Shown: positions 13,701 through 25,750 of the stretch, one piece after another | How positions within the stretch are numbered: position 1 is the stretch's first letter | How the letters are laid out: each line of letters opens with the position of its first letter | Assembly (NCBI GenBank): GCA_027605045.1 | Contig: JAQFWX010000003.1 | Coordinates: 1,488,001 to 1,552,000 of the forward strand | DNA from: Phallus indusiatus | Lineage: Eukaryota; Basidiomycota; Agaricomycetes; Phallales; Phallaceae | Reading direction: 5' to 3' | Length of the DNA: 64,000 nucleotides | Notes under the pieces: generated by a model | What the model was told of the DNA's origin: nothing | Databases searched by the model: none | Seen by the model: only the letters and a program-made list of their open reading frames with translations | Position numbers and translations under genes: made by a program

Positions 13701-16700
13701 AACTCGTGGTAGTGGCGGGCGAGCGCGCCGGGGTCCCTAGATATAGATCCCGTTCATCTGTTTGGCCCTTTGTTGGCTCAAGAGATAACAAACTTACCAC
13801 CACCACCATTCACATCGTTGCCACAGATGAGATGGGCTGATGGCCAAAATGACGCGGCTATTTCGGATTCGGACAACATACACTGGCACATAATACTCAT
13901 GAACAAATTTGGGATGCGAGCCACGACTTGTAGCACCGCCTTTTGTTTTGTTTTGAAGGGGAGGACACTTAAACTTAACAGATAACACAAACACGCCAGT
14001 GGTACTGGTTTTTTTGGACTTATCGGGTTTAGAGGATAGGCTGATAGGTCAGGGTGTGTGACAACTATAGTAGTGGAACGCGCAAGTATGGCCATGATGT
14101 GTTGTTCGATGGGCCAGCAGACAATTATTGTCAAATCAAGTGGTATTAGGCCAAGTGCCGAGTTGCCCTCCTCCTCCCTTCCCGCTCAATTGCCTAAAAC
14201 GTTTAGTAAGCCCGTGTTTTAGAGGATCTACCACAGGCAGTACCAATACTAGTACATGTTTGAACTCAATTTCAATTTATTCATTCACACAAATTGTTTG
14301 ACTAGCCTTTTTATGACTCTTTCACGCCGCTTTATTGATGTTGATTTTGGCAGCCCGTAGTCCAAGTATGCACAAGCATTTTCTCTTAATACTAAGATTT
14401 TGCAATTGTATGTCGCGATTGTCGCAACAAACACCATCAAGAAACGCGCGCCCGCTCGCGGCCGAAGCTCAGGAATGGGAATGGGAATGATAGGGACTTT
14501 GTATGTGTGTATTATGTATGTATGTATGTCCATCAGGTAAGGGCTCAGGTTACTTCATTTACAGATAGGGGTTTTTGTTTTCTCTTCTAAATGAAAGAAA
14601 CGAGGCAGGTCCTATTGAAAAACATGCCTCTCCGGATGGGGTGCAGAGGAAGGGACGGAAGGTGAGTGAGAGCGAGCCAGTGAGATCTCATCTCATCTCA
14701 TCTCTGTTAGACCATCTGATTTCTGATAATTGATAATGATAGACGCCCGACTACCCACCGTAGTAGAGATAGTTCTGAACTTTGTTTTGCAAAAAAACAG
14801 TTGATTAAAATGCTGATGCCAACCACACACATTCACTTACACTGCGCAAACAAACTACTACCAGTCCATCATCGGGATTGTAATAATAATATAATTATGA
14901 ATGATCTTCAGGCAGAAATTGTAATCCGGAGTGAATGAGGTGCGCTGCATTTTGAGTTGTCTGACCAACGCGTGTTTTGTTGCAACTTGAGAATTCACTT
15001 GCGGCAACCAATCCGATGACGCAACAAATTCCGGCGAGAGAGATCCGTAGGCCAATTAGGTATGAATAGATGTATAAATAAATGTGTAAAAGACGCATTC
15101 GCATTGTTTTGTTCTTTTCTGATATTCATATGATTTCTGTTCAAACACGCGTCCCTTTAGATCCGGCGATAATTTCGCAAGACCGGCTGGACCTGTCTTG
15201 TGCTAGTGAGGGAATTTCCAGCACACCGTCAAAGTGAGACGGATAAACATGTCAACGCCTCGAGGCAGGGTGCGAGAGGGGGAAAAGCATCATGTTCACA
15301 TACCAGTATGTCATAGATTATCTCATTGGGCACAAAAAAAGAAGATCGTCTCACGAAATCAATCACACGCGTACGCATCTAATCACTCATCGGTGAACAA
15401 TGCTTAACTGGAACGGCGCAAACCCTCCGCGTGCATTTCAAGAGCTGCACAGCAAAACGCCCATATCAAGCCCTGACAGTGACCACACCACAATGACTTT
15501 GGAGAACAAAAAAAAGCTATTAAGATAAGATCATACAAATTTAGATTGAGCACGTTCCTTCCACAGCAATATTCGTTGTTAAGGTTTAGAGGCCAACTTG
15601 GCAGTGCTGTGGCGTTCCAGCCCAGCGTCGGGCGAACTTGAATTTGAAGGAGTGAGGGAGGCTCTAACTTGACCATTTTGAGTCAACAACTTACGGTACA
15701 TATCATCATCCGGTTGTAAGTTTAAGCTGCCTCTCTTTCTCGTCCCTCTTCCTCTTTCGACGCAGTTATTGAACCTTAAAAACCTAGGCCTTCAAAGGTA
15801 CGCACGTATGTCATGTTGGATTTTATCGCCGGACTTGGTTGGATTGGACCCTGCTGGTCCTTTTTTCAAAGGAAAAGGACCCGTTTTCTCAATCTAAATT
15901 TAGACTGAGAATTAGGAGGTGGCGAGACACGAGGCGAGCTTGCTATACAGATTGGGACGCAACATTATGGGCCTCCAGGTTTCCCAATACTTGGTCCACC
16001 CCTTGGGAAATTCAAAAATGGATGCTCACTAATGCACTGTTGTACATGGCTGTAACTATTGAGTTCTCAGGGCGGTATTGTGTATCATCCGTAAGCAGTA
16101 ATATTTCCTCAGGCAAACCTATTAGCATATGATACTAGTAGGACGAACGTTATGCTTTAATTTGCTAAACGGCTCCCCGGAGGTTCATGGGCCATGGAAA
16201 CAGCGGCTTTCGCAACGTTTTTTCGGGGAGTACGTCACCTATGAATCATTTTTTACAAACATTTCTCCCCGGGGTAACTTTCATAAGTCAAATTCCAGTC
16301 GTCTGACCGATCAAAACCGTCCATTCGGGGTGGTATGCACTTATCAAGATTTCAAAATATCACTTTATTATTAGTCGTCGTACTTACGTTTGTTCTTTTC
16401 TTCTTTTCTTTGATATTTAGGGGGGAAGGGAGAGGTCCATTGACTTTTATGGAGAAGTGATGATAGCAGTAAAATGCACTGCATCCATCCATGGCTTCTT
16501 GCTATAACATTGATTGATGCAATGTCAATGACAGATTACAAGTGCCCACTGCCTATCGAAACTCTTCGCCTATGAGTGTCAAAGAACCTGGGTCCGCCTA
16601 TTTTACTTCGTAAGAGAAGTCGCAATTGCAAGCGACTGTTTGAATTCAAAGCATGGTCACGGGAGAACAAGAGAATCACAAAAGGCCTGCGACTCAGCTG

Positions 16701-19700
16701 AGTGATAAGGTCCTGAGAGTCCGACACTCGTAATACGTACCAGTAATCTTCCCGAAACCCGACGCGTTCTCCGAGTGCTTTGACATCAATTGCCATAGAG
16801 AAGATTCCAAAATCACCCCTTCATTTCCGTGAGGATCGCTAAATGCTAGTTGTTATGTGTCGGCTGACCATATGAAAATCCCCCTATAGTCAACCATAAC
16901 ATGCATAACAAAGTACCACGGTGTTTTGTCCCTGCCATCGACAATTTTGTTGTTGTGCCAGTGCTCCGAGTCGTACTGCTCATCATGAGAGATTTTTGCC
17001 GGAAAAAGAATCCAAAAGAGTGTTACATATAAAAATCTCATGTCAGTGGTACTGATCGAAAACCGGAATAAATAACTAGCTTTTCTTTTTATAAGCAACA
17101 CTATTCCGAAGAACATCGTTGGCGGAAAAACGTTTTCACCATCGCATCCGAAACAACCACGACCATCGTTATTGAAACTTTTTGTTTAATGGATTTACTA
17201 GTAAGTTTTTTCCCTTTGTTTTTGTGCTTGGTGGATTTTTGATGGGACGTTATTAGAATAATGCTCTCACTGCTTGGTGGCCACGTCACAGCCTTTAAAG
17301 TCTTCCAAAAAGACCCTCAATTATTAGCTCTCAATTTGAAACCTTGAACCTAAACAAAAGCTCATTAAACCCAAATATAACCGGCTAAACTTGAAATGAG
17401 GGGGTTTACGTTACTCGATTACTTCTCTTCATAAACTTCCCTTCCATTCAATGGAAGCTGTCAGCATAAATACTGAGAGCTACATATGAACATCGATAAC
17501 TTTATCAATCCCGCACTCACGCAATGTGTTTTCATTTCGTTCAGATTGAGTTGAACCCCCCCTTCAATGCAAGCATGTATTATTCAAATCGAGATCCGAC
17601 CGAGTCTCGAACTTCCCTCTTCAAAGTCTCCGAGTCTTTAATTAAAAGGTTATATATACATACCAGCTGGTGCTCCACTTTTTTCGTTCTGCAGTTGTTG
17701 ATCGACGCAATGCGTGTAAGTATAGCTCACGTGAAATGATGTTCCGAATTTGAATGGAAAATCACATAGGCCTGACTGCCAATGAAAAGTCAAGGGATCG
17801 CCGTTGTCGCATGAATTCTTATTTGGCATAGAGTATTTCCAGTATGGGCCATTAAGGAAACCTGGAAAGAACGCAAGGTGATGTGATCTTGTTACATTTA
17901 TATAATAACTTGATCGTCTTTTCCGATTCAAGAGAAGTTGAGCTGGCAAGTTTGGCACACTTGTGCACAAAAGGATCTTCGTCTGGCTCTCCTTCTTTGA
18001 TCAAGAAACGTACGTTCCCGGGGAATCAGTTAGGCTTGATAATGGCTGAGAGTCATTTGTCATTATTTCATATCCAATGTCCAAGTTAGTGCTTAATCTC
18101 CACCCTCATCGATGGAGCCACTTTGATTGCAACGATTGTGACTTTTATGAGCCCGCCCCGGACATTTTGGCAGTTGACGATCCCTCCCGACTTTCGAAGT
18201 AACGCAAAACCACACTCCGACAAAAAAAGGGGAGAAGGAGTTGAGCTGTTTTTGAACGTATTTTTAATCAAGACTGGTTGTGACGTCGATGATCAAGCTT
18301 GCGGTCGGCCGCGACTAATGATTTAATAGCGGTGGTGCTTTGCGTGCTATGATCATGATGTTGACGTAGCTCAGGTCTTTGAGGTTACCCCTCTGCAGTA
18401 GCTCTAGTTCTACGTTAACTTCCGAAGATAGATCAAAAAAAATGGAGTATGAAACGAGAGGATCAGAAAAAACTGAGGTCTATACATAGATGGCGATCTA
18501 CAAACCTTTCCTTTCTGCGCACCACCTCAGTTGATTGGTTGACTAGACCAAAAAACAACGGATAAACAGTTATACCGGACTTTATATATAGGCAGAATAT
18601 TCACGAACTGAATACATACGCGTAAGTAGTTAGTATAAATTGATTTTGATCCCATACCCGTAGGAAGTGTGCACGCAGTACCTAGGCCTTCAAATCCTCC
18701 GGATTCCATTGATGGAAGTTATTCACTGTTGATGTCTTTTTTTTTCGCCATCGTAGAGCTTCTTCCCTCGAAGCCTTCATCGTGACGATCTCTTATGAAC
18801 ATTCCCAGGGGAAAAATGAGCAGTTCCCAAAGAGGAGAGATTTTGATTGACTAATTTGTGGCGAGAATTCAGTCGCTTGGGATTAACGCGCAACTTCCGT
18901 ATTGCTAAGGATCATGTAACATCAGCCCGGATAACGTAAAGTAGCAAAAGAAACCAAGCCTTTACCGATTACAGCTTCACATTCGCTAGTTCAACGAGAA
19001 AGATGTAGTCAACTCCCAGTCCCCGACTTAACTCATATACTATCCTGTATCACTCAAGATTAGTTCTTTGATTATGTATCTGCTCAGATCGCGAACTGAA
19101 ATGACCTCTATTTTGAGACGAGCTACGTACAGATAATAATCTAGGAGGTAGCTCAATGGCAATAGCTAAATTTGTCCATTGAAAGATGCTTCTCTTATTT
19201 GCCAAACGACGCTGCGAGCTCCCCTTTCATGCCAGTAAGAACCCATCATTCGGTATGCGTTTCCATGAAAACTTGCAGCTTCGTTCGCTTAGACGGTCGG
19301 GGCCGAAGAGGTACGTGTGGACATTTGGGAAAACGATATTGTTCCTAGACTCCATTTAGTAAAGGGAGGGAGTTCCTATTCCTTACTTGTATTAGACTAT
19401 TTCTCAAGTGAGCCCAATGGAAGACTCAATGGAGATAGAATAGCACATGGGGGAGAGTGATAAATTTTCACGACTGTGTTAAAGGCGAAAAGAAAGCTGT
19501 TCCTGGAACATGGTGCCTGTTTTGTTCGATACAACTCCTGTGCACTGACACGATAACTCTCTTGTCAAGTTGTCAAATTGGACTGAAAGTTTTGGTTGAA
19601 AGGGCTGGGAACTTGCTGAAGAAAGTTACACGCGTCACGCGTCACGGTTGTTGACGTACATGTAATCGCAAATGGTGGCGCTGGTCCTTGGAATGTTCGG

Positions 19701-19922
19701 ACAGTTTTGTAGCGAAACCATGCAGAATGGACGGAATTCATTACATTCTCCCCGAACCGTTCAAACCAGTGCTTATTGCTAAACTGCCACGCCCATGCCA
19801 TTCCCTGTGTTAGCAAAGGAAACCAGATGAGCTGCATGCTATGATTTTAGTCATCATCCAACGATGACGTGCTTGATCAGCAGCGCAACTGCTACCACGG
19901 ACCTCTGAAACTGTCTCAAACA
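7800..19922. other. 12-kb gene-free stretch
   Basis: No gene can be supported in this 12-kb interval. The first ~900 bases downstream of the FYVE gene are C/T-rich (a C run near 7820-7829, TCTC runs near 8140-8155) and probably include its 3' UTR. Elsewhere there are scattered simple repeats: a TC run near 9472-9484, TGTATG runs near 14505-14530, and CTCAT repeats near 14688-14704. Open frames are short and without recognisable domains. No transposase, integrase or reverse-transcriptase motif was seen, so if old transposons are present they are too degraded to recognise by eye. Confidence 0.6.
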
Positions 19923-20849
19923 ATGTCCTTCAAAGCATTCTTCCCCATTCCTCATATTGAAGACAGTCCTAAAAGGATTAGAGTACTACACGCAGGGGCG
20001 TTTTTAGTGGATTCAAGGAACGCAAAGCTTGTGTGAGTTATCTGCTTCCTTTGATAATGACTGATAAACAGAAGACGAACCCGTTTCAACTAGTTGGCTC
20101 CATGAACGCTATCCTTTTTATTACTTTCCCGAAAATGAGCTGCCCAGAAAGTGCTTGAAGTTGACCCAGCTGGGGAACGAGGATGTTACGATTTTCGACC
20201 TGACTTTGTCAGTGGAGACACAGAATACGGAGCCTCAGCAGGTCGTAACCCTTCATCACAAGGGACCATTATCGGGGCTTTTTACGATTAAATTTGATAA
20301 AGTGGATATGTGGTTTGAAGAAGACGAGCAGATTATCGTTCACCCTAAAGATCCCTACAAGGTTATTGTCACCTTTTTAATCCAAATAGCAGTTCAACGG
20401 CTTCTTACTGCCGTTTCTTTTTGTTTAGCGTGTAGATATCCTTCGTTCTTCACGCCATGTCAGAGTCGAAGTTAATGGTGTGGAGGTGGCCAACACGAAG
20501 TCTCCTCATCTTCTGTTTGAAACGACCTTACCTACGCGTACCTATATCTCGAAAACTGACTGCCGCTTGGATCTGTTTCAGGAGTCAACTCTTAAGACGC
20601 TGTGCCCGTATAAGGTATGCTGATTTAGTGTGCTTTTGTTAAAGGTGAACGTTACATCTGGAAACGTAGGGTGAAGCTAGTTATTATCATGTGAAGACGC
20701 CATCCGGTTTAGTTGAAAATATTATATGGTGGTATCCAAATACCACACTTGAATGCGTTCCAATAAGGGGCTTGGTTGCTTTTTATGATGAAAAAGTGGA
20801 TGTATGGGTTGATGGTATAAAGCAAGAAAGGCCGAAAACCCATTTTTGA
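19923..20849 (+). CDS. DUF427 domain protein
   Basis: Predicted 247-residue protein from four exons (19923-20032, 20094-20361, 20429-20614, 20670-20849), with 55-67 nt introns and consistent phases. It matches the DUF427 layout I know from fungal and bacterial proteins. The N-terminal unit contains NAKLVWLHERYPFYYFP. The C-terminal unit has VRVEVNGVEVANT, LLFETTLPTR, CPYKGEASYY and GLVAFYDEKVDVWVDG. This suggests two DUF427 repeats. The biochemical function of DUF427 is not established, so none is assigned. The predicted protein has no signal peptide or membrane segment and is probably soluble. The ATG at 19923 gives a compact start a few residues before the first conserved block. Neighbours do not suggest a pathway. 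Confidence 0.85.
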
Positions 20850-22386
20850 ATTTTATTTTCCCAGTGTTATCATAATACATATGTATGTAAAGTGTCCCAC
20901 TTTGTTGAATACGATATCAGACTACCAAGTATCTGATAGGCCCTCCTTCAAAAATCGCGGAACAGCCGGCTAGATACGCTGTCGCCGGGGTATAAAGTAT
21001 GAAAGACAAAGGCTGTATTCTTCAATTGTCACAGAATACTACCACGGTTATCGATTTTAGATAATAACAATTAATATGATTTCAAGATAGGCTCAGAGAT
21101 GAACTTCACTGAGGCTAACGAACTCATTCTAAACATTAGTGACGCCATGGCTAGCCTTATTCTTCAATATCATACAGCTTACTAGTATTTAGGCTATCAG
21201 CTAAATGGAGCTGGAAGTGAGCAAATCATCGCAGGGTGGCAGATAAGAAAAGTAAGTCATGAATTAGGTTTCCATTATAAAATTAACCACTATATTTTTA
21301 GTACTAGACCTTGGTCCTTGTGAGACTTTGTGGCTTGTGGGACTGAGTACTCAGTAGCAGCTCCGACAGTGGGCACTTTCGAATCACATTTGTATGAGGA
21401 TGAATCGATTGACAAGCTCCGGTGTGGGTATTCTTCTTGCCAACGTTCACAAAACAATTGTAAAAGAAGTGCGATTACGCACTATCGGTATGCCTATTAA
21501 ATAAACCCAAAGGATGAGCTGAGTTCATTCTGTTTGGCAGAAGCCAGGGATATTGCAAATTCAGGATTCCTGCTATAAACGAAAAGGCTCTCGGCAGTTG
21601 ACATTTCCGAAGAAATTGTCCATGGTTTCCGTGAAGTTGTTCGATGCTCCAACGCCCAAAGGTCAATTAGGAGAAGGGTATTGGATTTTCATACTATTAT
21701 TCTACGTGCACAGGAAATGCGTACATGCATACTATAATAAATGATGATATCTGGCACCCAGAAGACCGGTGTTTTTTAATGCCTGATTTAGTTTGAAACA
21801 TCTGGTTTTGTCTGTGAGAAATCACAACAAAGAAAATGTTCTGCTACGCCGTTTCTATTCACAATCACTGAACACTGCACAGCATTTTGCATGATAGGAC
21901 AGATTTAATTATAACTTTAATTCAAGTGAAACCTGACAAGTATTAAACCCTCTCATAATTGAGTAACGGCATATAACTACGTGTCCGTCCAAATATAATT
22001 GGTGCTGGAAGTCGAAGTTTCTTGTAAGTTGCTTTCAATTTTCGTTAAATTGTTGGTCAAGTTTTGTTCCCAAATCGAGTTTAACGTAGATCAGTTTCTC
22101 GTGGCACTTCAGCCATCTAATTCTTCCTTGTAACCGCACTTAACCGTACCTAGATGCTATACACCATCGATTTAATTTTAATTATAATCGCCATCGATCT
22201 GACAAGAGTAGAAGATCATCATATGACGTACTGAATGTCTGTGAGATAATACAATGTATTGGCGGAATCATAATTACAAACAACTTGATAAAAATACAAA
22301 CGTAGCAGTAGCATTAATGGTCCAACTGTCCAGTGCATAAATGAAGAATAAGATAAAAACCGAAAAAAGATCCGTGTCCATCGAAA
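20850..22386. other. intergenic, nothing supported
   Basis: The 1.5 kb between the DUF427 gene and the 3' end of the kinase pseudogene is AT-rich. Short frames such as the one at 21553-21744 show no recognisable motif. It probably contains 3' UTRs of the two convergent genes. Confidence 0.6.
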
Positions 22387-23678
22387 TCAATCTAGATGGA
22401 AATCGCTGCGATTCGAACTAGTTTCTCGGAGCTCCGAGTCATTGAACTCCTTCTGAAAAAATGGCAGCATTTTAAACCTCGTCCAGTAAGAGCAAAAGTT
22501 TTGTTTCAGTTTCGTAAATCTCATCTGCCAAGTGAAGAACATTGACTTGGAGAAAAGGTGTGGTAGCATCGCGATCCGGCGCTGTCTTCTTGACTGGTTT
22601 CTGTGCTCAATGCCCCGAGTTGTTGTACCTGTTGGTGCGCAAAGATTCCTTGCCATTGGAGGTCTCATCAGCATCTTCACCTGATGTTTACAACGGTCCT
22701 TCAAAGGAGAGCCTGGATAAATATCGACTGGAAGCATGAGTCTTGCCGAGCACTTTGAATAGTGCGTCGTGAATTCCGACATATCTTGAAGCATGCCACG
22801 GAAAGCATAAATATCTATCCGGCGGTCCGGATTTGGTTGCCAGATGATCTTGAATAGTGCTTTGGCAGAGCAGGAAAGAGGGAGGCTTGACCAGAAGCGT
22901 CTAGAATCCGTGGCGAATGAATAAAAGCAAGGATCTGAACGGGGACTGGCGTGATCCCAAAGGATGCTTCTGAGGCATACCATGTAGAGTATGATACCCA
23001 ACGACCAAACATCGATCGCGTGGGGCAGGACATATCCTCCAAGCTTAAAACATTCTAAAGTTATAAAGCAAGACGATAAGTGAATAAGTGGGAAAAAAGA
23101 AACATTGACAATCCCGTCGGTCAGACTCACCTTGGTGGAAGATAGTGTCTTGCTCCTCTCATAAAACCACTTTGGTGGTTAATACGCTGTCTATCGGTGC
23201 TGATACCGAAATCGGCTAATAGCAAACGGACATGACGGTTCTCTCGCCTGCAAAGTATGTTTTCCGGTTTGAAGTCGCCATGATATATGCCTAGTTTATG
23301 CATGTGCGCCACACCGTCGACTCGGAGTATTTGTGAGAACAGCGACTTTATTGACGAATCGTCTCTCGAGATGGCGTAGCCGTATTGCGCCAAAAAATGG
23401 GCAAAATCCCCGTCTCTGATGTATTCACAAAATAGGAAGACCGAAGTCTTGTTTTCGCATGCTGCATACAACGGCAGGATATTAGGATGACAATTTGTCA
23501 CTTGATCATGGTGCTTAATTTCTTTCTCAATTCTCGAGATGTGATGTATCTCTTTCTTGAGGACCTTTACGGCATATAACTTAGGTGACAGATTGGTCAC
23601 TTTCATAGGACACTCTTGGGCAAGATAAACGGTGCCATTGCCTCCTTTACCGAGACCGCGAATAAAGCACAGAGACAT
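22387..23678 (-). pseudogene. Ran1/Pat1-type Ser/Thr kinase, frameshifted
   Basis: Two minus-strand exons (23678-23131 and 23054-22387) together encode a kinase domain resembling the fungal Ran1/Pat1 group. Exon 1 has a glycine loop GKGGNG, the lysine motif YAVKVLKK, the catalytic loop YHGDFKPENIL (HGD replaces HRD), DFG and a truncated activation-loop end YLPP. Exon 2 continues with IDVWSLGIILYM, WDHASP and NPDRR, then a basic tail. With the only good donor (GTGAGT at 23130) and acceptor (TTTAG ending at 23055), exon 1 leaves two bases but exon 2 needs one. Translation would stop three codons into exon 2. One base removed before the donor would restore the family motif PPE. Frame also stays open upstream of 23678 without an ATG, so the true 5' end is uncertain. 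Either a recent pseudogene or a sequence error. Confidence 0.65.
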
Positions 23679-24159
23679 TTCAGGTGCTCTATACCCAGTG
23701 TAGAGGTAACGTGAAGAACGATGATCTTGGTTAGTTTTAGCGATTTTTTTGCTCGTAAATTCTCTCAGACATAATTTGTGCTTGTGTTGAATATAGTGCT
23801 AACTGGATGGTGGCGACAGGTAAAGGAGTCGGCTGGCCGCGAGATGTTGTAAGTGGCGAGCGGGTGGGCGGAATAACACTTTAGGAGGACCCGAGTTCGC
23901 GATCGGCTTTCGAGTTTGTCGATTTTGGTCATGATTAAAAATGATAAATTCTGGGTGAATCGTTGCAACGGCTAGCAAAAAACTGCACATATGTGGTCTA
24001 AATATCAGCTCGGGGGCCGCATGAGAGCAATATGAAAGTAAAATGAAAATCACCAGGAGTATGTACACCTGGTAAACAGATTTTCCCCGGCGCCGACCGG
24101 GAGAATTTGTTCATCCAAAATTCGAGTACCGATTGAAAGGAAGAATACTAAAGGATCGG
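23679..24159. other. intergenic, nothing supported
   Basis: About 480 bases upstream of the kinase remnant. The kinase frame remains open to about 23800 on the minus strand but contains no ATG. Otherwise no coding signal was seen. Confidence 0.5.
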
Positions 24160-24276
24160 TTGATGACTTACTAGAAATATATTTTCTTCCGTCTTTTGAC
24201 CTCAAAAAATGTAAATGTTCAGAGGAAGAAACTGAAAGCCGGAGGATAATAACGGCGCGGGACTGCGGGCGTATGA
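24160..24276 (-). repeat. diverged copy B of an intron-like segment
   Basis: Reading the minus strand, this segment runs from a GCCCGCAGTCCC block through a TTTTTTGAGGTCAAAA block to TTTCTAG|TAAGTCATC. It matches 25091-25216 along its length with scattered substitutions. In both copies the match ends at what looks like an intron acceptor and carries over into the following bases, so the duplicated unit probably includes a splice boundary. Confidence 0.7.
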
Positions 24277-24543
24277 ACTTGGAATTTTGAGTAACGGAAT
24301 GAAGATTAATATTTTTTCAAAAGGAGTCGAGCGCGAGGGAAAAGAAATACACGACACATGTACCGATGTGTTTTGGATGCAGGGGAAATTAAAGGCATAA
24401 TAATGGCAGAGAAGTGAATGGGAAATAGGGGCCCAAAAACCCACAATATTCGCTCCAAATTCAAACTATCGATAATTAGTTTTCTGAAGAGTTAAATGTT
24501 AAAAGCGAGATTGGAATGAAGGGGGGAACAGAACGGAACGCAC

Positions 24544-25096
24544 CTAGATCGATAATATTAGCGTCGAAATTTTTGAGCTCCTCCTTATCGACCGCGATAG
24601 TGGCTATGTCACGAGTGTAGTGGCGGTTGTCGACCCTGACGGAGATCTTGGGGAGCACAGTCAACGACACCAAACCTGCGGCCGCTTAGGTCTTGCCAGT
24701 CCGCGCTGACTTTGACGAAGACCTGGAGAGCGGCATTGTCCTCGTTCTTCTCGTCCAAGGCGACCTTCTTGAGTCTCAGAGCCGTCTTGTTCTCTTTCAG
24801 CGTGCCTAATTGGACTTCAAGTCCTTGACTTCTCCGGCAAGTCTGGTGACGTTGCGAAGCCCCGTGATGACGGTGTCCTCGATCTCGATGACAGCACCAG
24901 CGAGACGGTGATCACCACAAACAAGTATGTGCTGAGGGTTAGACCCATCAAACTCGTAATCTGTGGTGATGTCGACGGAGACGACGTGTTTGTTGGTGAG
25001 GGCAAGGATCCTCTCGCTGGGGTCACCGCTGCTCGTCTTCATCTCCTTGAACAGGAAAGTGAGAGTGCCCTGCGCGTCGGTTGACGAATCGATGAC
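24544..25096 (-). pseudogene. broken gene of an LTNKHV-motif fungal family
   Basis: A 553-base minus-strand exon remnant with good acceptor (ending 25097) and donor (GTGCG at 24543). Its reading, with breaks, contains GTLTFLFKEM, ILALTNKHVVSVD, ITTDYEFDG, NPQHILVCG, DTVITGL, VTRLAGEVKDL, then in a shifted frame LKENKTALRLKKVALDEKNE, GRRFGVVD, and in a third frame ISVRVDNRHYTRDIATI. At least two frameshifts (near 24811 and 24660) and an early stop break it. It resembles a family I recall from basidiomycete genomes but cannot name. The LTNKHV motif recalls the catalytic-His region of trypsin-like peptidases, a suggestion only. The palindromic insertion lies just upstream. Confidence 0.6.
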
Positions 25097-25216
25097 CTAC
25101 TAGAAGTGTATTTTGCTCCGTATTTTTTGACCTTGAAAAAATGCAAATGCAGAGAGGGAGAAATTGAAAGCTGGGATGGTGGAAAACAATAGTAATGTGG
25201 GACTGCGGGGGCATGA
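25091..25216 (-). repeat. copy A of the duplicated intron-like segment
   Basis: Partner of 24160-24276. On the minus strand it ends CTTCTAG|TAGGTCATC directly before the broken exon. The match with copy B covers the pyrimidine-rich intron tail, the acceptor, and a few bases of the exon. Confidence 0.7.
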
Positions 25217-25348
25217 GCAGAGTCACGAGGCTCAAATATGTTATTGACTCTGAGTAGCTGGTAAGTACGTCGTTTTTCGGTGTATATGCTCTCCGGGGAA
25301 TGTTTACCTTCGACCGGGTTTGAACTGATGAGCTGATTGAGATTCACC

Positions 25349-25355
25349 AGTCACG
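25349..25355 (+). repeat. left target-site duplication AGTCACG
   Basis: The 7-mer AGTCACG lies immediately left of the inverted-repeat element and is repeated directly at 26014-26020 on its right edge, as expected from a staggered-cut insertion. Confidence 0.85.
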
Positions 25356-25572
25356 CTCAGTAAAAACGGGAAATGAGAATTTGTGAGAATCCGTGAGAAA
25401 ATGTTTAAATCGCTGTATTTGCTACTGCGAAATGAGTGTTTGCTGAGTTTTCGTGAGATTTTGTGACAGTTTACTCGAACAATTCCAGCGTGACTAAGTT
25501 TGACTACCGACGGTTAATGAAAATTTTGCAATTAATAAACAAAAAAAAAGTCACCCAACGAGGAATCGAACC
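25356..25572 (+). repeat. left 217-bp terminal inverted repeat
   Basis: Exact reverse complement of 25797-26013 by direct reading, including the run of nine A's. The match stops at the inner edge of the B box. Confidence 0.95.
25541..25549 (-). terminator. T9 Pol III terminator of the left unit
   Basis: Nine A's on the + strand, hence nine T's on the minus strand, 12 bases downstream of the left B box. T runs of four or more stop RNA polymerase III. This would end a transcript of about 85-90 nt started from the left promoter. Confidence 0.6.
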
Positions 25573-25618
25573 GGTGCGCCAGAAGAGGGACTAAATGTGT
25601 TGAAACACCACTGAGCTA
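25562..25618 (-). promoter_or_regulatory. tRNA-type Pol III promoter, left unit
   Basis: On the minus strand, TAGCTCAGTGG (25618-25608) matches the A-box consensus TRGCNNARYGG exactly, and GGTTCGATTCC (25572-25562) matches the B-box consensus GGTTCGANTCC exactly. Start-to-start spacing is 46 bases, within the tRNA range. The flanks do not form a credible acceptor stem or full T stem, so this is tRNA-like and not a functional tRNA. Confidence 0.75.
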
Positions 25619-25750
25619 TAACGCTGATACAATGGATTCATCAATTGATGCTTTGATGAAAGTATTGGATTTGTGTTGACCAATACCAGTCATAATCTTA
25701 CACATCAATGATTGAATTAATTCATTGAGGAATTCATTACATCGGCCTTG

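Noticed and set aside
16853..17041. Short minus-strand frame starting MRFLYVTLFWILF, resembling a small secreted protein
   Set aside because: The signal-like start is tempting, but no consistent downstream exon or family was found. Kept only as a lead for RNA-seq.
17650..17970. 106-codon minus-strand frame with DPLTFHWQSGLCDFPFKFG
   Set aside because: Looks slightly protein-like but I recognise no family, and neighbouring exons could not be assembled.
19565..19837. 90-codon minus-strand frame rich in W and F, upstream of DUF427
   Set aside because: No recognisable domain or supported splice partners.
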